Assembly: GCA_021795795.1 (NCBI GenBank)
Contig: JAJYPA010000113.1
Span: 1-18,531 of the forward strand
Direction: 5' to 3'
Length of the DNA stretch: 18,531 bases
Source of the DNA: Pseudomonadota bacterium
Lineage (GTDB): Bacteria > Pseudomonadota > Gammaproteobacteria > Halothiobacillales > Halothiobacillaceae
Positions 7,025 through 13,809 of the stretch are shown in pieces. Each line of letters starts with the position of its first letter. The stretch's first letter is position 1. The position numbers and the translations under genes were made by a program. The notes under the pieces were generated by a model. That model searched no databases and was not told the DNA's origin. It saw only the letters and a list, made by a program, of their open reading frames with translations.

Positions 7025-7608
7025 CCAATGTTTGTGGCCCTCAAGAAGTTATCGAGCAAAAGTTCTTGAGAGATTCCAGAATTTAGATAATATAAGTGAG
7101 ATCCGGTCTCAAAAGCGTACATACTGGCGACTTGGCACTGGATCTGAGCGTGCAAATCGAGATCTGACAGAGAGGGAAGCGGTCGGCCGGCAGCGTTGGC
7201 CTTGATTCGATCGGCAATAATTTCTGAGCTGGCGTATAGACAGATAATGACATCAGGAGCTAATTGACTAATCTGTCTCTTGGAAAATGGCGTTACTCGG
7301 AAGCCGTAATTTTCAATCGTTACGGGGTGTGAGTCGACTACTATGTGCTGTTTCTCTCTGGTAGAATTGACAAGATCAAGCAACTGCCTGTCTATTTCTT
7401 CAACATCATCTCGAGTAATTATGTTGGATGATTCACGCCTAAGGTCGTCTTGGGTGGCGATTGATGATAACCTCGTTTTAACCAATGCCAATAGCTCTTT
7501 GTTGTAGGTGAAGATATGTGTTTTGGGGAACAGCTTGCCAAGGTTTTCAGTAAGTGTTGACTTGCCAGTAGCTGGCGCCCCCGTCAAATAAACAAGTTTA
7601 TGTGTCAA
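7018..7608 (-). CDS. Archaeal-type adenylate-kinase-like P-loop nucleotide kinase
   Basis: 196 residues. The start is a TTG at 7608 with AAGGA seven bases upstream. The Walker A loop is GAPATGKST at residues 10-18. HIVVDSHPV (about 88-96) matches the 'DTHAVI' strand of archaeal adenylate kinases (AdkA). PDVIICLYASSEIIADR follows, and then an Arg-containing lid (ANAAGRP). From these blocks the protein looks closer to AdkA than to the bacterial Adk with its large lid domain. It should phosphorylate a nucleotide or nucleoside monophosphate; the substrate cannot be told from the sequence. It lies between a family-A protein (convergent, overlapping by 7 bases) and the restriction operon, from which it is separated by 114 bases. 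By position it could belong to the BpsA-like/PIN block, perhaps handling a modified nucleotide, but that is inference. Confidence 0.75.
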   Translation of the reverse strand: MTHKLVYLTGAPATGKSTLTENLGKLFPKTHIFTYNKELLALVKTRLSSIATQDDLRRESSNIITRDDVEEIDRQLLDLVNSTREKQHIVVDSHPVTIENYGFRVTPFSKRQISQLAPDVIICLYASSEIIADRIKANAAGRPLPSLSDLDLHAQIQCQVASMYAFETGSHLYYLNSGISQELLLDNFLRATNIGQ

Positions 7609-7722
7609 TGAGGTGTCCTTATGGGTGCTTTTGCTGCGATAATGATGGTCTAAAGGTATGTGACTACTTATTCGTGGAGATAGCCGCGAGGATGTTCAAC
7701 CTTTCGGTTTTTTTCACAACGG
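7609..7722. other. Intergenic gap between the restriction gene and the kinase gene
   Basis: 114 bases, the longest non-coding gap in the window. It must hold the end of the restriction operon transcript and the leader of the kinase gene, both leftward. The kinase Shine-Dalgarno site (AAGGA) is at its right... left boundary near 7616-7620. I see no convincing promoter and no strong terminator, only a 4-base-pair AACC/GGTT stem near 7700 with a run of T on the + strand. Confidence 0.5.
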
Positions 7723-10467
7723 TTAAAGATCAAGCCTGCGTTGTTTTTCCTCCCATTCGAGAAAGGCGTTGAAACGCCGCGAGAGCCCCCCTTTGCGGAA
7801 TTGATCGAAAACGCTCTGAGGCACCTTCAGATAACTCCAGAGCTCGCCGGTTTCCCGCCCAACCTCCTCGCACCAGCGATGCATGTGCGTCGCCTTGGTG
7901 TCGGTGTCCTCGAACTCCCGACCCTTGGTTTCGATGATCCAATGCACCGGGCTATCCTTTGTTGTCTGCACGGCGACGAAGTCCGGGTAGTATAGGCGGA
8001 TGGCGCCAGCCTTGGAGAGGTACTGCACGTGAAATTCGGTGAACCATTCCGCCAGCGCCGCGAAACGGTCGATGTCCTCGCAGCTGTCGAGGAACTCGGC
8101 GAAGCGCGCTTCGAAGTCGTTATAGCAGGCCACCCGGTTGAAGATCGTCCTGCTCGCGGGCACGACCATGCGCCGCCAGAGGAACTTGGCAGTATCCGAG
8201 AGCCGGTACGGTTCTCCGACGAGTTTGACCGGCTGCGCCTCGGTAGTAAGCACACCGATCTTTCGTGAAAACAGATTGGCGATTCCATCAAGAAGCCCGG
8301 TATGGTTGAGCGTGCGGCGGACGCGGGCGTCATCCAGTTCGACGATGCCGCCGAAACAGCGCTTCTGCACGTACTCCCTCACCTTGGGATAGAGCTCGCT
8401 GAACTGCCCGGTGAGTCGGGCATGCCGCTCGACACGGCTGGTAAGGGAAGAGAGAAGATTTTCGACCTGTGGCACGTTTTCTGCGTTGAACTCCACCTCG
8501 TCGGAGCCGACTTTGACATCGATGATCCCGTGCATCAGGTCGATCCGATTCCGCAGTTCCTTTTCAAGGTCCTTCTCGGAACTCAAAGGCGGCATCTTCA
8601 ACGGGTCGAGTTCTTCCAACCGGCGATACTGGCGTTCATACAGCGGCGTGGTGCGGGGGATGGCGATATCGTATTTCCGCCGATCTTCCACCGGGAAAAT
8701 CTCGATACCCGGCTTGGGTGGACTGCTCACCGTGCGGATGCCCACGCCTTCCTTCTCCAGTTCCCGGATGAAGTTCTCGAAGGCGTTGGTGCCGATGAGC
8801 TCCAGAATCTGATGGTTGTCGCGCGGCACACCGCGCATGAGGCGCAGGCCCCGACCGATAGCCTGCTCAGGCAAGATATTGGCTTTGGCCGTGAAAGGCC
8901 TCAACCCTAGGATCACCGACACGTTGCGTACGTCCCAGCCCTCGCGCAGCATCAGCACAGAGACGATGGCGCGGATACGCGATCCACCCGAATCTACGTC
9001 CCTGGCCGCCGCCCGCGCGGCTTCCAAGTCCTTCTGGGTGATCTCGCCGTTGCCCTTGGTGTGGATCACCAGCACCCGGTCCTTGTCCTTGAACTCCTTT
9101 TCCCGCCGTAAGCGCTCGGCGATGGAATCGGCGTCTTTAGTATTTTCCGCCATCACAAACAATAATGGCTTTTCGTTTACTGCCCCGTAATCCTTCGCGT
9201 GGTTGCGCCAGCGCTCGACTGCGATGGAGATCCATTCGCTGTAGGCATCGCCAGCCTCGTTGTGGGCGTAGCGATCCGGGTCCGGCTTGTCAGTCTGGTG
9301 GATGATGAGCGGGGTTTTGACGATGCGGTCTTCCACCGCCTGGGCCAGCGGATAGTCCACCACGATCCAGGGGAAGAAGGTGCCATTTTGATTCTTGGGC
9401 GTGGCCGAAAAATCCAGCCATAGCGCGAGCCCGCCGGCGCCCCGGGTCTTGAGGTTGTCGTGCAACGCCATCAAGGTCTTGTTCCATGCGAGGTCTTCGT
9501 CGTGAACGTGGTGGGCCTCATCGTTGAGCACCATGAGATTGGGCAGGCGCTTGACCCGCTCCAGTATGGGCGTGGCCGAAGCGAGGTTGCCCTTGGGCGC
9601 GTTGCCCAGTAGGGCCGCAATGGGGTTGATGGGCGCCTGGGGCGCTCCGTTATCCTCGTAGATCTGCTGGATGTTGGTAAGGAACAGGTTGCCGCCGGAT
9701 GCTGGCTCGCGGCCATCTCCCCGCAGGGTCACCTGGAGCGCGAACTGGTTCTTCCATTCCGGCGGCACAATGGGCAACTGATGGAAAACCCGGGCCGACT
9801 CGAAGTCCTCGCGCAGACGCTCGTAAACGATCACGTTTGGCGCTACCACCAGGAAGTTGTCCGCCGCCGTGCTTCCCGGCTCCAGCCGGCGATGTAGCAG
9901 GCTCCAGGCGATGACCAACCCCATGACCACGGTCTTACCGCTGCCCGTGGCCATCTTCACCGCGTAGCGGGCCAGCCCCGCCGGGGGAAGTTCCTGCTCG
10001 GCCTGCTTGCCGATTTCCGGGATGTAGCGTCGGAAGCTGCGCGTACCCTTGGTGGAAGTCAGAATCTCCAGTTCCAGCAGGTCGGGGCTCTCGAAGTAGA
10101 CCTGGACCAGTTCGGCCACATCCTGCCGCTGCTCGACCTCATAGAGATAGACGAGTGTTTCCACCGCCTCGCGCTGGCAGAAGTAGAAGCGGAACGGCTC
10201 GCCGGAGGGCAGCAGGTGGTCTTCCTCGAACCAGTACTGAAACAGCCGCCGCGTGGTGTCGGATGCACCCGGGTAGTTCTTCTCACGCCATGCGTCGACC
10301 TTCTGACGGATGCGTGTTACTAGCAGAGTGTGGCTCTCGCGCCGACCGTCGGTCTCCTCCCACGCGTCCACGCCAGACTTGACCAGGTGGCTGCGCGGCG
10401 GCGCGTAGGGGTTGCGCGCCTGAATTTCCGGCAGATCGATTTCCAGGACGTTGGCGTGCTCGCTCAT
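7723..10467 (-). CDS. res: Type III-like restriction subunit: superfamily 2 helicase with C-terminal PD-(D/E)xK nuclease
   Basis: 914 residues from the ATG at 10467, which overlaps the methyltransferase stop (ATGA) with a gggaag site upstream. Helicase motifs in order: KMATGSGKT at 171-179 (Walker A), NDEAHH at 315-320 (Walker B), DFSATP at 352-357 (motif III). Later come VLMLREGWDVRNVSVILGLRPF and QAIGRGLRLMRG (motifs V and VI). The C-terminus has YYPDF (Asp829) and IIETKG (Glu846, Lys848), a PD-(D/E)xK nuclease core. The order and size fit type III Res subunits, which translocate on DNA and cut together with the Mod subunit. It is the last gene of the higB-higA-mod-res operon. All motifs are intact, so it is probably active. 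A type I HsdR identity is less likely because there is no specificity-subunit gene and the partner is Mod-like. Confidence 0.88.
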   Translation of the reverse strand: MSEHANVLEIDLPEIQARNPYAPPRSHLVKSGVDAWEETDGRRESHTLLVTRIRQKVDAWREKNYPGASDTTRRLFQYWFEEDHLLPSGEPFRFYFCQREAVETLVYLYEVEQRQDVAELVQVYFESPDLLELEILTSTKGTRSFRRYIPEIGKQAEQELPPAGLARYAVKMATGSGKTVVMGLVIAWSLLHRRLEPGSTAADNFLVVAPNVIVYERLREDFESARVFHQLPIVPPEWKNQFALQVTLRGDGREPASGGNLFLTNIQQIYEDNGAPQAPINPIAALLGNAPKGNLASATPILERVKRLPNLMVLNDEAHHVHDEDLAWNKTLMALHDNLKTRGAGGLALWLDFSATPKNQNGTFFPWIVVDYPLAQAVEDRIVKTPLIIHQTDKPDPDRYAHNEAGDAYSEWISIAVERWRNHAKDYGAVNEKPLLFVMAENTKDADSIAERLRREKEFKDKDRVLVIHTKGNGEITQKDLEAARAAARDVDSGGSRIRAIVSVLMLREGWDVRNVSVILGLRPFTAKANILPEQAIGRGLRLMRGVPRDNHQILELIGTNAFENFIRELEKEGVGIRTVSSPPKPGIEIFPVEDRRKYDIAIPRTTPLYERQYRRLEELDPLKMPPLSSEKDLEKELRNRIDLMHGIIDVKVGSDEVEFNAENVPQVENLLSSLTSRVERHARLTGQFSELYPKVREYVQKRCFGGIVELDDARVRRTLNHTGLLDGIANLFSRKIGVLTTEAQPVKLVGEPYRLSDTAKFLWRRMVVPASRTIFNRVACYNDFEARFAEFLDSCEDIDRFAALAEWFTEFHVQYLSKAGAIRLYYPDFVAVQTTKDSPVHWIIETKGREFEDTDTKATHMHRWCEEVGRETGELWSYLKVPQSVFDQFRKGGLSRRFNAFLEWEEKQRRLDL

Positions 10468-12311
10468 CGCGCTTCCCACGTCAGCAGCCGGCTGGTGTCG
10501 TTGCCGAAGATGTCCACCACCTTAACCAGCACCTGATAGCGGCCCGGCTCGGCGTAATCGTGGGCGTCACTCTCCAACACCAGCTTGCGGCTGACACGCG
10601 TGCGGTAGGTCTGCCACTGGTTCATGAAGGTGTCGTGACGGAAGTCCCAGTCCACCGCCCAGTAGTCGATGTAATCCGACCACTTGGCAATCTTAGCATG
10701 CACCTCGTCGGGAATCAGTTCGGTGTCGGGGATGACGAAGTTGGCGAGCTTCACCCGCACGCGCCGCTTGCCGTACTTGTCCGGCACGATCTCGGCCTCC
10801 AGGTGCGCGAGGTCGAAGAATCGCACGTCTCCGCGTTCCACCGCTTGCCGTTCCATCACCTCGCGCGGGATGTTGAGCAGCCGGAGCTTCATCTGGTGGC
10901 TGCGCTGCACCTGCTGGGCAAGTGGATCGTGCAGGCCCATCTCCCACTCCCAGCCGAGTACGTGCAGCTCCTTCTGGCCCAGGGCTGTGACTTCCGCCAC
11001 GGCCTCGTTCACCTCGCGAATGGTCACCGGTGCGTCCACCGCCCCCACGTGTACCAGTGCCGCGCCCTTCTTGCCATGCACGTGGGAGCCAGCGATTGGT
11101 TGAGCGTGATACAGGTCCAGGATGAAGCGGACGTAAGCTGCCACCGCCGCGACATCCTGCTCCACCGGCTTTTCGTCACCGAAGCTCACCCCCTGCCAGT
11201 ATTTGCGCTCGTACTGGCCCAGGTTGAGGATCTCGAACGGGCGGCAAGCGGGAATGTCCAGCAGCCGCTTGCGGGTGGTGTGGATGGCGAAGCGGCCGAG
11301 GTCGCAGCCGATCCAGCGGCGGTCGTTACGCTCGGCGGCGACAAGGGATGAGCCAGAGCCACAGAAACAATCTAGCACCAAGTCGCCGGGATTGGACGCC
11401 AACGCTAGGACGCGCTCAATCAAGTCAACTGGCTTTTGAGTGGCGTAATGTACCCACTCGGCCTTGTTGGCTGGTTGTAGGCAGCGAATCCGCCACACAT
11501 TGTCAATTTGGCGTTCAGTGCTCAGATATGTGATTGTCTTCCCATTCTCGTCTTTATCGTTGACTATCTTCCCGTCGATGAAGCTGTACTTGAGTTTCTT
11601 TACCGGTTCATCGCGTGGCTCTGCAAGTGTATGGTAGGTGTACTTTGCACCCGTGTTTTTGACGTAATAGAGAATCTGGTCAAATGCTTTTGGAATACAT
11701 CGTTTTTTGGCTCCGTGAAGCTTGTTGTAGTAGTACCAGGCAATCTCATTCTGGAAGTTCTCCCGCCCAAATATCTCATCCATCAGCACCTTGACATAAG
11801 GACCGAGATGAACGTCCAGGTGCACAAAGATGGAGCCGGTTTCGGAGAGTAAATTCCGCAGCAATTCCAAGCGCGATGCCAGCATCGACAGGTACGAAGC
11901 CAGACCGCCGCCCCAAGTGTCCCGGTAGGCTTTCTCTTCCATCAGGGAGGGCTCCTTGCCCGGTAGCAAATTGTCTCCATCGCCCACCAGCACCTTGAAG
12001 GAGAAATCTGACCCTGTGCCAAATGGTGGATCAATGTAGATCAAATCCACCTTGCCCGCGAACTCCTCCAAGAGGCTCGCCATTACCAGTAAGTTTTCGC
12101 CCCAGATGAGCTTGTTGCGCCACTCGTCCTGCCCGCTCGGTTTGGCGGCGAACAGATCGATGGTGTGGCCTTTGGTACGGCTGGCGCGGCTTTCTTTGAT
12201 AGTCTCCACCACCTGGAAGGGCAGCGCCACGCCGCGATTGACGACACGGTTGCCGTGTTCGTCGTACTTGCCGGGCCAGATGAGTTCGGGCTGGGTGATC
12301 TCCAGTTTCAT
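10464..12311 (-). CDS. mod: Type III-like DNA methyltransferase (Mod-type, beta-class amino methyltransferase)
   Basis: 615 residues. The ATG at 12311 has AAGGAG six bases upstream and overlaps the higA stop (ATGA). The catalytic motif IV, YIDPPFGTGSDF, at residues 92-103 precedes the SAM-binding motif I, DCFCGSGSS, at 314-322, with TQKPVDLIERVL just before it. This order defines the beta class used by type III Mod proteins, which usually methylate adenine N6. Residues about 190-300 lie between the motifs and should be the target-recognition domain; their DNA (about 11440-11760) is clearly poorer in G+C than the flanks. The C-terminal 230 residues are an extra region that may contact the restriction subunit. 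It works as the protective and recognition partner of the downstream res gene. Confidence 0.9.
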   Translation of the reverse strand: MKLEITQPELIWPGKYDEHGNRVVNRGVALPFQVVETIKESRASRTKGHTIDLFAAKPSGQDEWRNKLIWGENLLVMASLLEEFAGKVDLIYIDPPFGTGSDFSFKVLVGDGDNLLPGKEPSLMEEKAYRDTWGGGLASYLSMLASRLELLRNLLSETGSIFVHLDVHLGPYVKVLMDEIFGRENFQNEIAWYYYNKLHGAKKRCIPKAFDQILYYVKNTGAKYTYHTLAEPRDEPVKKLKYSFIDGKIVNDKDENGKTITYLSTERQIDNVWRIRCLQPANKAEWVHYATQKPVDLIERVLALASNPGDLVLDCFCGSGSSLVAAERNDRRWIGCDLGRFAIHTTRKRLLDIPACRPFEILNLGQYERKYWQGVSFGDEKPVEQDVAAVAAYVRFILDLYHAQPIAGSHVHGKKGAALVHVGAVDAPVTIREVNEAVAEVTALGQKELHVLGWEWEMGLHDPLAQQVQRSHQMKLRLLNIPREVMERQAVERGDVRFFDLAHLEAEIVPDKYGKRRVRVKLANFVIPDTELIPDEVHAKIAKWSDYIDYWAVDWDFRHDTFMNQWQTYRTRVSRKLVLESDAHDYAEPGRYQVLVKVVDIFGNDTSRLLTWEAR

Positions 12312-13411
12312 GCCTGCTCCTTTTCATCGCAGGGTTCTGACCAGCACAAGCGGCGCTTGAGTCCGTTGCCAATCTTGTGGTTGTACACTCCCTCCTTTTG
12401 CAGGCGACCGACGACGATGCCGGGAGCAATGCCAACCTCGGCGGCAAACGCTTCTACCTGGGCCAGCGTGGGGTGGCCCGCCACCAACAACGCCTTGAGC
12501 TTCGAGGGTGGAATGAGTGTGTCAGCAGCGTAGCGATTCGCCTCGGCTTCCTTTTCGCCATCCAGGCTGTTGCCTTCGATGAATACCTCCTTCTTACTAT
12601 GCAGCAGCACATGTCCGGCCTCATGGAAGAACGTGAACCAGAGCTGGTCGTCGGATTTGTAGCGCAAGGAGAGCTGAATAAGAGCCTTGTCGGGAGACAG
12701 CCAGCGGGTGGCGCCGGAGACACCGGTCTTGGGCAGTTCCGGCACGAAAGCCAGCGCAACGCCTGCGGCGGCACACAGGTCGATGAGCTTCTGCTGGAAC
12801 ATCTCCGGCGGCTGCCGAGTCAGGCTGCGGATTTCCAGCAGCGCAGCCTGGAAGTGGGTCTTGCGATAGGGCGCGCAGCGCATCTCCTGGGCCAGTCGTT
12901 CACCTTGGCGAAGCCAGGCAGATACCGCCTCGGGATGGGCCTCGAACCTGGCGGAACGGCGGTAGGCCACCTGATGGTCTTCCCACATGGCCTGCCACTG
13001 CTCAACCGCATTAACACCGAAGAAGCGCAATATGGCATCAAGTTGCTCCACCGGATCCTTCAGGCGGGGCAGCCAGCCTTGCTTGGTGAGGGCCGTCACC
13101 GGCACGCGCTTGAGCCAGTCGAGTCCGGCTTGCAACCGGTCGCGTTCGGCTTCGCGGGCGCGGACCTCTTGGTAGAGACTTTCCAGATTTTGCCAGAAGT
13201 GGGCAGGCCGGCCAAGCACGCGCTCCAGCTTGAGCGCCGTCTCGGCGGTGACCGGGGCCTTGGCGTTGACGATCTCGTTGATGGTCTTTGGGGTCAGCCC
13301 CGTGCGCACGGCCAAGTCGCGCTGGCTCATGCCAACGGTATCAAGGTACTCGGCTAGGATTTCTCCGGGCGAGACCGTGTAGTCAGGTTGAAAGCCGGTG
13401 TCGCTAATCAT
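12308..13411 (-). CDS. higA: HigA-type antitoxin fused to an ImmA/IrrE metallopeptidase domain
   Basis: 367 residues. The ATG at 13411 has GGAGG six bases upstream. The N-terminus is a HigA-type HTH: PGEILAEYLDTVGMSQ (15-30), then LAVRTGLTPKTINEIVNAKAPVT (33-55) and ALKLERVLGRPAHFWQNL (59-76). A helical linker follows, then a zinc peptidase motif FFHEAGHVLLH (261-271), with EAEANRYA (288-295) supplying the third ligand. It overlaps higB by 8 bases and the methyltransferase gene by 4. The HTH part should bind and repress the operon promoter and neutralise HigB. The peptidase part could cleave the antitoxin itself or a partner under stress. Because it is in the operon with the restriction genes, it probably also regulates them, which is inference from order. 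Confidence 0.9.
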   Translation of the reverse strand: MISDTGFQPDYTVSPGEILAEYLDTVGMSQRDLAVRTGLTPKTINEIVNAKAPVTAETALKLERVLGRPAHFWQNLESLYQEVRAREAERDRLQAGLDWLKRVPVTALTKQGWLPRLKDPVEQLDAILRFFGVNAVEQWQAMWEDHQVAYRRSARFEAHPEAVSAWLRQGERLAQEMRCAPYRKTHFQAALLEIRSLTRQPPEMFQQKLIDLCAAAGVALAFVPELPKTGVSGATRWLSPDKALIQLSLRYKSDDQLWFTFFHEAGHVLLHSKKEVFIEGNSLDGEKEAEANRYAADTLIPPSKLKALLVAGHPTLAQVEAFAAEVGIAPGIVVGRLQKEGVYNHKIGNGLKRRLCWSEPCDEKEQA

Positions 13412-13748
13412 GAGTGTCCTCCACGCCGAGAATGTTGATCGCAGTCACTTGGTGCCAGTCCAGCCCCCCTTCCGGCCGATCAGGCCGCAGATCGTGGTCG
13501 GGCATGAAGATCATGCGGTAAGGATGATCCAGGTCCATGCTCAATTGCCCAGCCCGATCACCCTTCAGTTCATGACAACGTTCCGAACCACCATAGGGGG
13601 GCCAGAAGTCGCCCAGACATTTGGCGGCACGCAAAGCTTGGATACGCCGCATGATGAGACGGGCACGCCGCTCCCCGTGAATCGCCTGGAGGCTCCGACC
13701 TTCGCGGAAGGCTTTCTCCAGTTTCTTGGAATCAAAAGTAATTTCCAC
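13404..13748 (-). CDS. higB: HigB-type toxin (RelE/ParE superfamily)
   Basis: 114 residues. It starts with MEITFDSKKLEKAF, has a central basic helix ERRARLIMRRIQALRAA, then ELKGDRAGQLSMDLDHPYRMIFMP (60-83) and ends ...ITAINILGVEDTHD-like. This is the typical order of HigB 'plasmid maintenance killer' toxins, which cleave mRNA on the ribosome. Toxin before antitoxin is the normal higBA order. The start is a GTG with only a weak ribosome site (ttgagc), which may keep toxin translation low relative to HigA. The gene begins 61 bases after the uvrD-like gene. The size and conserved Arg and Lys residues suggest an active toxin, but I cannot confirm the catalytic set. Confidence 0.88.
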   Translation of the reverse strand: MEITFDSKKLEKAFREGRSLQAIHGERRARLIMRRIQALRAAKCLGDFWPPYGGSERCHELKGDRAGQLSMDLDHPYRMIFMPDHDLRPDRPEGGLDWHQVTAINILGVEDTHD

Positions 13749-13809
13749 TTGCTCAATATATTAACGTGCTGGGTTAAGTATTTCCAGAACTATCTCTGGA
13801 CCATCTCTG
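13749..13809 (-). promoter_or_regulatory. Probable higB-higA-mod-res promoter region with inverted repeat
   Basis: 61-base gap upstream of higB. It contains a perfect 6-base inverted repeat, TCCAGA (13783-13788) and TCTGGA (13795-13800), separated by 6 bases. On the minus strand no run of T follows, so it looks more like an operator (for instance for HigA) than a terminator. An AT-rich stretch with TAATAT (minus strand, near 13757-13762) could be a -10 box, but it is only about nine bases from the GTG and no good -35 box is seen. Low certainty. Confidence 0.35.

Noticed and set aside
7690..7715. Possible + strand terminator (AACC-TTTC-GGTT followed by T7)
   Set aside because: The stem has only four base pairs and no + strand gene ends nearby; the nearest ends 660 bases upstream.
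7723..12311. Type I restriction system (HsdR and HsdM)
   Set aside because: No specificity subunit is present. The methyltransferase has the beta-class motif order of type III Mod proteins, and the helicase has the nuclease at its C-terminus.
12377..13357. Rightward open frame of about 326 codons opposite higA
   Set aside because: Antisense shadow of the HigA-ImmA/IrrE gene, with no domain features and no ribosome site.
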